Part shown: piece by piece, positions 6,328-11,547 of the stretch
Numbering within the stretch: the stretch's first letter is position 1
Layout: each line of letters begins with the position of its first letter
Origin: Thermodesulfobacteriaceae bacterium
GTDB lineage: Bacteria; Desulfobacterota; Dissulfuribacteria; Dissulfuribacterales; UBA3076
DNA: 11,547 nt
Direction of reading: 5' to 3'
Assembly (NCBI GenBank): GCA_012961845.1
Contig: DTYO01000095.1
Location: 1 to 11,547, forward strand
The notes under the pieces: model-generated
Seen by the model: only the letters and a program-made list of their open reading frames with translations
What the model was told of the DNA's origin: nothing
The model's database searches: none
Program-made: the position numbers and the translations under genes

Positions 6328-8292
6328 TCAGCTTATCTTGGCTCCAGGCTCGACGGGGACAGCCACAGCGGAAAGATGAAGACCGCTTCCATCTTTGGCC
6401 ACCAGCAGCATCCCTTCCGATTTAACCCCTCTGAGCTTCACGGGCTTGAGATTTGCCACCACTATCACCTGCCTTCCCTTAAGCTCTTCAGGAGAAAAAT
6501 GTTCTGCTATTCCTGCCACAATCGTCCTTTCCTCAGGACACCGGACTGTCAGCTTCAGAAGCCTGTCAGCCCTGGGCATCTTTTCTGCGTCCACAATTTC
6601 AGCAACCCTGAGATCCACATTCTGAAACTGCTCAAAGGTAATATATCCATCGCCCCCTGTCTTCCGGCCGCCTCCGGCATCGGTCTCTTTCATCTGTTTT
6701 CCTTTTTTTCGCCTCTGCCCTGCAGTTTTTTTGTTTTTCTCAGACCCGGCAGGCCTCTCTGCAATATCCAGTCTGGGGAACAGGGATGGAATACGAGACG
6801 TAGTCGTACCGGGCTGGAGGAGGCCCCAATTTCTGACAGAATTCACATTCAGGTTCTTCTCCGGGTCGATCCCCAAAGCCCCCTGAATCTTTTCCGCAGT
6901 TTCAGGCGTCACCGGAGCAACCAGGACAGAAAATATCCTTATCGACTCCAGCAGGGTATAGAGCACATTGCCGAGTTCCTCCGACCTTGCAGGATCTTTT
7001 GCCATTTCCCACGGCGCCGCTGTATCTATCACCTTGTTGGCCACGCTTATCACTTCCCATACTGCGCTCAGAGCCTTGTGCATGGCGAAAGCCCTCATTT
7101 CCCTTTCCCAGACAGGAACGAGCTGCTCGGATGCAGTTCGCAGGGTCGTTTCAGGTCCGTCCGAACCCGTGTATGGAGGCACCTTTCCACCGCAGTACTT
7201 ATGGACCATTGCAAGTGTACGACTTATCAGGTTCCCTAAATCATTGGCAAGGTCTGCGTTGATCCTCACCCTGAAAGCGTCTTCCGAAAATCCTGCATCC
7301 AGTCCGAAGACCATCTCCCTCATGAGACAGTATCTGGTGGCATCGCAGCCGAAAGCATCCAGAAGATACCCGGGTCGTATCACGTTGCCTATGGATTTGG
7401 ACATCTTCTGATCCCGTATCTGCCAGTATCCATGGACATGAAGCCGCTTATACGGTTCCAGGCCCAGCGATTTCAACATTGTGGGCCAGTAAATACCGTG
7501 GGGTTTGAGTATGTCTTTTGCTATGACATGTTCCGCAGCGGGCCAGAATTCCCTGAATCTGCTGTGGTCAGGATAGCCCAGTCCTGTGAGGTAGTTAATC
7601 AGTGCATCAAACCATACATAGGTGACAAATTTACTGTCAAAGGGCAGCGGGATGCCCCAGGTGAGCCGGCTTACCGGACGTGATATACACAGATCGTCCA
7701 GAGGGTCTTTCAGGAAGGACAGGACTTCATTCCTGTACCGCTCAGGGGTAATGAAAGAGGCATTTCGCTTGATATGATCTACAAGCCAGTCCTGATACCT
7801 GCTCATGGTGAAAAAGTAGTTACTTTCCTTTAAATTCACCGGGGCTGTACCGTGGTCCGGACACTTTCCATCCTTCAGCTCACGCTCCACGTAAAACCGT
7901 TCACAGCCGAAGCAATAGAGCCCTTCGTACTCCTTGAAGACTATGTTTCCCCTGTCGAATACCTTCTGCAGGATATACTGGACTGTAGCTGTGTGTTCGG
8001 GATCTGTAGTCCTGATGAACCTGTCCGGCCTGATATTCAGCAGCGGCCACGATTCCCGGAACATGGAGCTTATCCTGTCCGCATAGGTCTTGGGATCGAT
8101 ACCTCTCGACTCGGACGCCTGAACGATCTTGTCTCCGTGTTCATCAGTACCTGTGAGAAAAAAAGTCTCGTCTCCCAGCAGCTTGTGGAACCTGTTTTGT
8201 ACGTCAGTAACCACGGTGGTATAGGCATGCCCGAGGTGCGGTTCTGCATTCACGTAGTAAATAGGAGTTGTAATATAGAATTTATTCTTCAT
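6328..8292 (-). CDS. metG: Methionyl-tRNA synthetase with C-terminal tRNA-binding domain
   Basis: MetG charges tRNA(Met) and initiator tRNA with methionine using ATP. The 654 residues give a standard class I MetRS: HLGH (HIGH) motif at 19-22, TGTDEHG at 47-53, and KMSKS at 296-300. The connective insertion carries a single zinc knuckle: C127, C130, C144 and H147. The anticodon-binding helical bundle spans about 340-510. A charged, low-complexity linker (about 513-548, rich in Lys, Arg and Gly) leads to an EMAP-II/Arc1-like OB-fold tRNA-binding domain at about 552-654 (FEQFQNVDLRVAEIVDAEKM), which usually supports dimerisation and tRNA affinity. The Shine-Dalgarno-like stretch GGGGAAAGG lies immediately before CCCC-ATG. 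GGGG and CCCC could pair (8293-8305) and partly mask it. Placement after ricT matches a common bacterial gene order. A 44-codon frame upstream overlaps the start as ATGA. Confidence 0.97.
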   Translation of the reverse strand: MKNKFYITTPIYYVNAEPHLGHAYTTVVTDVQNRFHKLLGDETFFLTGTDEHGDKIVQASESRGIDPKTYADRISSMFRESWPLLNIRPDRFIRTTDPEHTATVQYILQKVFDRGNIVFKEYEGLYCFGCERFYVERELKDGKCPDHGTAPVNLKESNYFFTMSRYQDWLVDHIKRNASFITPERYRNEVLSFLKDPLDDLCISRPVSRLTWGIPLPFDSKFVTYVWFDALINYLTGLGYPDHSRFREFWPAAEHVIAKDILKPHGIYWPTMLKSLGLEPYKRLHVHGYWQIRDQKMSKSIGNVIRPGYLLDAFGCDATRYCLMREMVFGLDAGFSEDAFRVRINADLANDLGNLISRTLAMVHKYCGGKVPPYTGSDGPETTLRTASEQLVPVWEREMRAFAMHKALSAVWEVISVANKVIDTAAPWEMAKDPARSEELGNVLYTLLESIRIFSVLVAPVTPETAEKIQGALGIDPEKNLNVNSVRNWGLLQPGTTTSRIPSLFPRLDIAERPAGSEKNKKTAGQRRKKGKQMKETDAGGGRKTGGDGYITFEQFQNVDLRVAEIVDAEKMPRADRLLKLTVRCPEERTIVAGIAEHFSPEELKGRQVIVVANLKPVKLRGVKSEGMLLVAKDGSGLHLSAVAVPVEPGAKIS

Positions 8293-8423
8293 GGGGCCTT
8301 TCCCCTGTTTTCTTTATCCATTCCGATACCCATGCCCCCCGGCAACATCATCCATACCGCCCTCTTGATGCATATTTCATCACACGGCAGGCATGGCTGC
8401 AGATGACATGACCCGCCCATCAT
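8289..8423 (-). CDS. Possible Cys-rich microprotein (44 aa) overlapping metG start
   Basis: A frame from tandem ATG codons at 8423 encodes 44 residues and stops with TGA at 8291-8289, sharing ATGA with the metG start, as is typical of coupled genes. It contains C6, C11, C14 and C18 (CHLQPCLPCDEIC, pattern CX4CX2CX3C), followed by IKRAVWMMLPGG and a charged tail. Four closely spaced cysteines could bind zinc or an Fe-S cluster. Against this, no Shine-Dalgarno precedes the ATGs, I do not recognise a family, and short Cys-containing frames arise easily in this sequence. It fills the otherwise empty 241-nt gap between ricT and metG. No function is assigned. Confidence 0.25.
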   Translation of the reverse strand: MMGGSCHLQPCLPCDEICIKRAVWMMLPGGMGIGMDKENRGKAP

Positions 8424-8533
8424 AAACCGCAACAGGGGGCTACAGGTGCAGGCAAGAGCCGGTGCACGGGCATACTTCCTGTGCGCCGATTGCCGGACAA
8501 GGGAAAAGGTACACTGGCCTGTAAAGGATCACC

Positions 8534-9703
8534 CTACGATTTTTTGGACCCGGAATCCCGGGATCTGGGCCTGGTTTTACGGCCTCCTGATCTGGGCCTG
8601 TTTCTGGATTTTGCCGACGATCTCTTCTTTCTGGTTTTCTTTCTGCCCCTTGCTCCCCTGGATTTTTCTTTTGTTTCTGTCTTTTTTCTGCCTGGTGCGG
8701 CTCTCTTCTGCCTGCGTGCAGGTGTTTTTTCCGGCACAGATTGTCCGTCTCGAGCCCCGCCAGCCGAATGTCCCTTTTTCGATCTCGCACTCCTACCGGT
8801 TTTCTTCCTGGAACCACTGCCGTCGAGTTCAGAGACATCAAACTGAATCACCTCCTGATTTTCAAGGCTCACAGTAACCCTCTGCCTCAGGATGTCCCTG
8901 CGGATCACCTTCCCTTTCCCTGCAGGTGTTTCACAGTTCGTCCCCAGATTGGGCATCCCCACGGAAAGGGCATGATATGTCTTGTACTCATACGTCAGGC
9001 AGCACAGCAGTCTGCCGCACAGACCGGAAATTTTACTGGGATTCAGCGGAAGGTTCTGGCTCTTGGCCATCTTTATGGTTACAGGCTCAAACTGGGTAAG
9101 AAAACCGGCACAGCACAATTCTCGGCCACAGTTTCCCAGTCCTCCAACCATTTTTGCCTCATGCCTGATACCTATCTGCCGCATCTCCACCCTTGTCCTG
9201 AGGCGGTTTACCAGGTCTCTCACCAGTTCCCTGAAATCTACACGTCCGTCCGATGAATAGTAAAATACAATCTTGCTGCTATCAAAATAGCTCTCAACCC
9301 TGGCCAGTTTCATGGCCAGACCAAGGGCATGGATACGTTCCGCACACTGGTTGAGGGCATATTCCTCCCTCTCCAGATTCCGGTAATAGCGTTCTATTTC
9401 ATGGGTGCTGGCGAGGCGCTTGATTCGAGGAAAAGATACGTGTTCAGGCAGCTGTATTTTCACGGGACTACCCTTTACCTGCCCCACTTCGTCTCCATGT
9501 CTGGTAGGGATGACCACCCACTCTCCATTATTGGCCGGTAGATCTCCTGCATCGTAATGCAGTACGGGCCACTCAGGCCTCAGTCTCACAGTGGTCAGAA
9601 TCACCTTCCGGCCACTCTCCGCTACATTTCCAGACCCGGTATCTTTTTCATGGATCCCTCCGGGCTCTACCGGTCTTGCCTGTTGTCCTGTGTTTTCCTG
9701 CAT
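8534..9703 (-). CDS. ricT: PSP1/RicT (YaaT)-family Fe-S protein with long basic tail
   Basis: RicT (YaaT) in B. subtilis binds Fe-S clusters with RicA and RicF and supports RNase Y-dependent mRNA maturation; in most bacteria the role is less clear. Here the PSP1 core runs about residues 33-293: VILTTVRLRP at the N-end, then YDAGDLPANNGEWVVI, DFRELVRDLVNRLRTRVEMRQIGIR, and the two cysteine clusters NCGRELCC (C192, C197, C198) and LCGRLLCC (C229, C234, C235). These are the family hallmarks. Residues 1-32 are a polar extension. Residues about 295-389 are an extra tail with roughly 38 Lys/Arg and only five acidic residues, plus a small internal repeat. Most relatives end soon after the core. The ATG at 9703 is preceded by GGGAG only 2 nt away, a tight spacing; no better start is in frame upstream before the stop at 9820-9818. 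The gene leads the ricT-metG-selB run, but holB, often upstream in other genomes, is absent. Confidence 0.88.
   Translation of the reverse strand: MQENTGQQARPVEPGGIHEKDTGSGNVAESGRKVILTTVRLRPEWPVLHYDAGDLPANNGEWVVIPTRHGDEVGQVKGSPVKIQLPEHVSFPRIKRLASTHEIERYYRNLEREEYALNQCAERIHALGLAMKLARVESYFDSSKIVFYYSSDGRVDFRELVRDLVNRLRTRVEMRQIGIRHEAKMVGGLGNCGRELCCAGFLTQFEPVTIKMAKSQNLPLNPSKISGLCGRLLCCLTYEYKTYHALSVGMPNLGTNCETPAGKGKVIRRDILRQRVTVSLENQEVIQFDVSELDGSGSRKKTGRSARSKKGHSAGGARDGQSVPEKTPARRQKRAAPGRKKTETKEKSRGARGRKKTRKKRSSAKSRNRPRSGGRKTRPRSRDSGSKKS
8562..8600 (-). repeat. 12-nt direct repeat inside the RicT basic tail
   Basis: GATCTGGGCCTG (plus-strand reading) occurs at 8562-8573 and 8589-8600, offset by 27 nt or nine codons. 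It encodes the repeated RPRS in RPRSGGRKTRPRS. The in-frame spacing suggests the tail grew by small tandem duplications within a purine-rich coding strand. Confidence 0.6.
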
Positions 9704-9830
9704 GTCTCCCAGTGCAGATGCTTTTTTTCGGTTAACGGTTTCAAGAATCCTGCTTCCCTTATTTGTGCCGGCCTGTTCACATTGGGGTTTTACGGAACCT
9801 TCCGGATTTAGCCGTTCTCAAACAGAAAGC

Positions 9831-9836
9831 ATGATA
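9831..9836 (-). promoter_or_regulatory. Candidate extended -10 element for ricT-metG operon
   Basis: The minus strand reads TG-T-TATCAT, an extended -10 (TATCAT is 5/6 to consensus), overlapping the GATAA/TTATC inverted repeat. No good -35 is present, which extended -10 promoters tolerate. It would give a leader of about 120 nt before the ricT ATG. Confidence 0.25.
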
Positions 9837-9948
9837 ACAGATTATCTCGGCTTGAGAAAGCTTATTGCATACACAAGAGTATATACCGGTCTTGGCATGA
9901 CTCCGGTCTGGACAAGAATGATTATTTCCATTATCAGAAAATGCGAAA

Positions 9949-9993
9949 AGACAAGTACATGCCTTGTCCCTGCAGGGTGAATTGTATTTGTCT
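9949..9993. repeat. 45-nt imperfect hairpin with nested palindrome upstream of nikR
   Basis: AGACAAGTACA (9949-9959) and TGTATTTGTCT (9983-9993) pair over 11 positions, ten Watson-Crick and one G-U. The 23-nt interior contains the perfect 10-bp palindrome CCCTGCAGGG at 9968-9977. Neither side ends in a run of T on its sense strand, so it is not a classic rho-independent terminator. It lies 16 nt before the nikR -35 and could be an operator, a small-RNA fold or a structured leader on the ricT side. Confidence 0.5.
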
Positions 9994-10009
9994 GACGCAA
10001 CCTGCTGAT

Positions 10010-10037
10010 TTGACATTTCAGGTATTGAATGGTTAAT
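10010..10037 (+). promoter_or_regulatory. Candidate sigma70-type promoter for nikR
   Basis: A perfect -35 TTGACA (10010-10015) and a 4/6 -10 GTTAAT (10032-10037) are 16 nt apart. Transcription would begin near 10044, giving a leader of about 75 nt before the nikR ATG. It is the best promoter match I found in the region. Confidence 0.45.
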
Positions 10038-10068
10038 TGATAATTCTGCGGAACTGCCCTGTGGACAG

Positions 10069-10084
10069 TTACATTTGGTTGTAA
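10069..10084. promoter_or_regulatory. Inverted repeat in nikR leader, possible operator
   Basis: TTACA and TGTAA are perfect inverted 5-mers separated by 6 nt, just downstream of the predicted transcription start and 35 nt before the nikR ATG. The half-site GTTAC resembles the half-site I recall for deltaproteobacterial NikR (GTGTTAC...GTAACAC), but the spacing is much shorter than the 13-14 nt reported for that motif. Autoregulation is therefore speculative. Confidence 0.25.
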
Positions 10085-10119
10085 GTCACATTCGAAACTC
10101 CCCTCGCCATACACAGAAA

Positions 10120-10557
10120 ATGAACAGCTATAATTCCTCAACCACAAGATTCGGGGTCTCCATCCCTTCAGACCTGATCGGTAAATTTGACTCCTATATC
10201 AGGGGAAAAGGCTACAGAAGCAGGTCCGAGGCAATACGCGACCTGATCCGTGAAGAGCTGGTAGAAGACGAATGGAGACAGGAATTTCTGGACCAGGAGG
10301 TCGTGGGCATCATCACGTATGTCTATGACCACCATAAACGAGATCTGGTAGATTCTATCCTGGATATTCAACATGCCTTTCCAGACCTTGTAATAGTGTC
10401 CCAGCACGTGCACCTGAATCATCACAATTGCCTGGAAGTAGCCATAGTCAGGGGTACTTCCGAGGAGCTGGAAAAACTGGCATACAAATTAAAGGCATTA
10501 AAAGGAGTTAAACACTGCAAGCTTACCATGACCACGACCGGCGCAGCACTCAGTTGA
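10120..10557 (+). CDS. nikR: Nickel-responsive transcriptional regulator NikR
   Basis: NikR is a tetrameric repressor that senses Ni2+ and controls nickel uptake genes. This 145-residue protein has the N-terminal ribbon-helix-helix DNA-binding domain (about 8-50: TRFGVSIPSDLIGKFDSYI, then SRSEAIRDLIREEL). The C-terminal ACT-like nickel domain spans about 58-140. The square-planar nickel ligands are all present with exact E. coli spacing: H85, H96, H98 and C104, matching H76, H87, H89 and C95. I chose ATG 10120 because family members start a few residues before RFG; an in-frame TTG at 10075 would add 15 unlike residues. No strong Shine-Dalgarno precedes the ATG. Its targets, such as a nickel transporter or a NiFe-hydrogenase, are not in the window; gyrA follows 61 nt downstream, probably only a positional neighbour. 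Confidence 0.95.
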   Translation: MNSYNSSTTRFGVSIPSDLIGKFDSYIRGKGYRSRSEAIRDLIREELVEDEWRQEFLDQEVVGIITYVYDHHKRDLVDSILDIQHAFPDLVIVSQHVHLNHHNCLEVAIVRGTSEELEKLAYKLKALKGVKHCKLTMTTTGAALS

Positions 10558-10604
10558 CCTGCAGCCCGAACAGTCTTTTCTGAATCTTTTCAAACTAGGA
10601 AGTT

Positions 10605-10609
10605 AGGAG
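10605..10609 (+). promoter_or_regulatory. Shine-Dalgarno for gyrA
   Basis: AGGAG lies 9 nt before ATG 10619, supporting this start. A second purine patch (AGGAAG) lies just upstream at 10597-10602. Confidence 0.65.
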
Positions 10610-10618
10610 TCTGCAATA

Positions 10619-11547
10619 ATGCAGAAACAGACAGAATTGTTTTCAGGCACCACCAAATCCTGTGACATCGCAGATGAACTGAAGAAATCGTACCTGGATT
10701 ACGCCATGAGCGTAATAGTAGGTCGGGCCCTGCCGGATGCCAGAGACGGGCTCAAGCCTGTGCATAGACGAATTCTCTATGCAATGCACGAGTTGCGAAA
10801 CGATTACAACAAGGCATACAAGAAATCGGCCCGAATCGTAGGTGACGTCATAGGTAAATATCATCCCCATGGTGACGTGGCGGTATATGATACCATAGTA
10901 CGGATGGCCCAGGATTTCGCCATGGGATATCCCATGATAGACGGCCAGGGAAATTTCGGTTCCATAGACGGTGATGCACCCGCCGCAATGCGTTATACGG
11001 AAATCCGTCTCACCAAGCTGGCCCACGAGCTGATGGCCGACATAGACAAGGAGACCGTGGATTTTGTCCCCACATATGACAACTCCATGCTGGAACCGAC
11101 CGTCCTCCCTTCCAAAGTGCCTAATCTACTGATCAACGGTTCAGGCGGCATAGCTGTGGGAATGGCCACCAACATCCCCCCACACAACCTGGTAGAGGTT
11201 GTAGATGCATTGATCGCTCTGATTCGTAATCCCAACATTACTGTCTCTGAACTCATGAGTTTCATACCCGGCCCCGATTTTCCCACCGGCGGTTTTGTGT
11301 ACGGAAGCCAGGGTATCAAGGCCGCCTACGAGACAGGACGCGGCATCATCAAGATGCGGGCAAGAGCCGTGGTTGAACAGCAGGCCAAGGGAAAACGGGA
11401 ACATATTATCATCACAGAAATCCCGTACCAGGTCAACAAGGCAAAGCTGGTAGAAAAGATCGCTCTCCTGGCCAGAGACAAAAAAATCGAGGGCATCCAC
11501 GCGGTCAGGGATGAATCTGACCGGGAGGGCATGAGAATAGTTGTTGA
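10619..11547 (+). CDS. gyrA: DNA gyrase subunit A, N-terminal part (runs off right edge)
   Basis: GyrA carries the DNA-cleaving tyrosine of the A2B2 gyrase that introduces negative supercoils. The window holds 309 codons, covering the winged-helix and part of the tower domain. Hallmarks are LDYAMSVIVGRALPDARDGLKPVHRR across 26-51, KKSARIVGDVIGKYHPHGD across 68-86, and the catalytic tyrosine Y126 in AAMRYTEIRL. The isoleucine of the intercalating motif lies in INGSGGIAVGMATNIPPHN. The quinolone-contact position equivalent to E. coli Ser83 is Val87, while the Asp87 equivalent (D91) is kept. The start is fixed by AGGAG 9 nt upstream. The N-terminus MQKQTELFSG is a short variable leader. ParC is the alternative, but the motifs read as GyrA. 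The spacer after nikR is 61 nt with no clear terminator, so it may be partly co-transcribed, although gyrA usually has its own promoter. Confidence 0.95.
   Translation, partial: MQKQTELFSGTTKSCDIADELKKSYLDYAMSVIVGRALPDARDGLKPVHRRILYAMHELRNDYNKAYKKSARIVGDVIGKYHPHGDVAVYDTIVRMAQDFAMGYPMIDGQGNFGSIDGDAPAAMRYTEIRLTKLAHELMADIDKETVDFVPTYDNSMLEPTVLPSKVPNLLINGSGGIAVGMATNIPPHNLVEVVDALIALIRNPNITVSELMSFIPGPDFPTGGFVYGSQGIKAAYETGRGIIKMRARAVVEQQAKGKREHIIITEIPYQVNKAKLVEKIALLARDKKIEGIHAVRDESDREGMRIVV

Larger units (their letters stand above)
9704..10119. other. 416-nt divergent intergenic region between ricT and nikR
   Basis: I see no credible gene here. Frames on either strand are short, lack Shine-Dalgarno sequences and resemble no family. 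It holds a candidate extended -10 for ricT (minus strand), short inverted repeats (GATAA-CAGA-TTATC at 9833-9846), a 45-nt imperfect hairpin at 9949-9993, a good sigma70-like promoter at 10010-10037, and an inverted repeat at 10069-10084 in the nikR leader. It is long for a bacterial spacer, so it may hold a regulatory RNA or a multi-site control region. Confidence 0.6.

Noticed and set aside
6298..7239. Long plus-strand frame opposite metG
   Set aside because: It lies entirely antisense to conserved MetRS codons, and its translation is low in family-like features.
9833..9846. GATAA-CAGA-TTATC as a NikR site
   Set aside because: Half-sites and spacing match neither the E. coli GTATGA-N16-TCATAC motif nor the deltaproteobacterial motif; it is AT-rich enough to arise by chance.
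9777..10016. 79-codon minus-strand frame with eight cysteines upstream of ricT
   Set aside because: No Shine-Dalgarno, irregular Cys spacing, no recognisable family, and it overlaps the hairpin and the nikR -35 element.
10075..10119. TTG 10075 as the nikR start
   Set aside because: It adds 15 residues not typical of NikR and has no clear Shine-Dalgarno; ATG 10120 gives the usual N-terminus.

Overview
The window looks like ordinary chromosome from an anaerobic bacterium, most plausibly a Desulfobacterota (deltaproteobacterial) lineage. This is inference from gene content: a RicT/PSP1-MetRS neighbourhood, SelB (so selenocysteine is decoded), NikR, a PHP-type PolX, and an eIF2B-like protein beside a Nudix hydrolase. 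Codon use supports a non-enteric host: ATA (Ile) and AGG/AGA (Arg) are frequent. I see no insertion sequence, phage gene, CRISPR array, rRNA or tRNA.

Layout. (1) Positions 1-2165, minus strand: a tightly overlapping cluster of a threonine ammonia-lyase (ilvA type, 960-2165), a Nudix hydrolase (529-972) and the N-terminal part of an eIF2B-alpha/beta/delta-like protein (1-539, running off the left edge). The three reading frames overlap by 13 and 11 nt, so they are probably translationally coupled. (2) 2166-2423: an AT-rich divergent promoter region. (3) 2424-4142, plus strand: DNA polymerase X with a complete C-terminal PHP nuclease domain. (4) 4205-9703, minus strand, transcribed ricT -> metG -> selB: an Fe-S/PSP1-family protein with an unusual long basic tail, methionyl-tRNA synthetase with a C-terminal tRNA-binding domain, and the selenocysteine elongation factor. 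A 44-codon Cys-rich frame between ricT and metG ends in an ATGA overlap with metG. (5) 9704-10119: a 416-nt non-coding divergent region with a 45-nt imperfect hairpin and a good sigma70-like promoter for nikR. (6) 10120-11547, plus strand: nikR (nickel-responsive repressor), then gyrA (DNA gyrase A), which runs off the right edge.

Functionally this is mostly housekeeping: repair DNA synthesis, DNA topology, translation and selenocysteine insertion, isoleucine-pathway deamination and nickel homeostasis. The least explained parts are the Nudix/eIF2B-like pair, the basic tail on RicT, the Cys-rich mini-frame before metG, the hairpin upstream of nikR, and the valine at the quinolone-contact position of GyrA.
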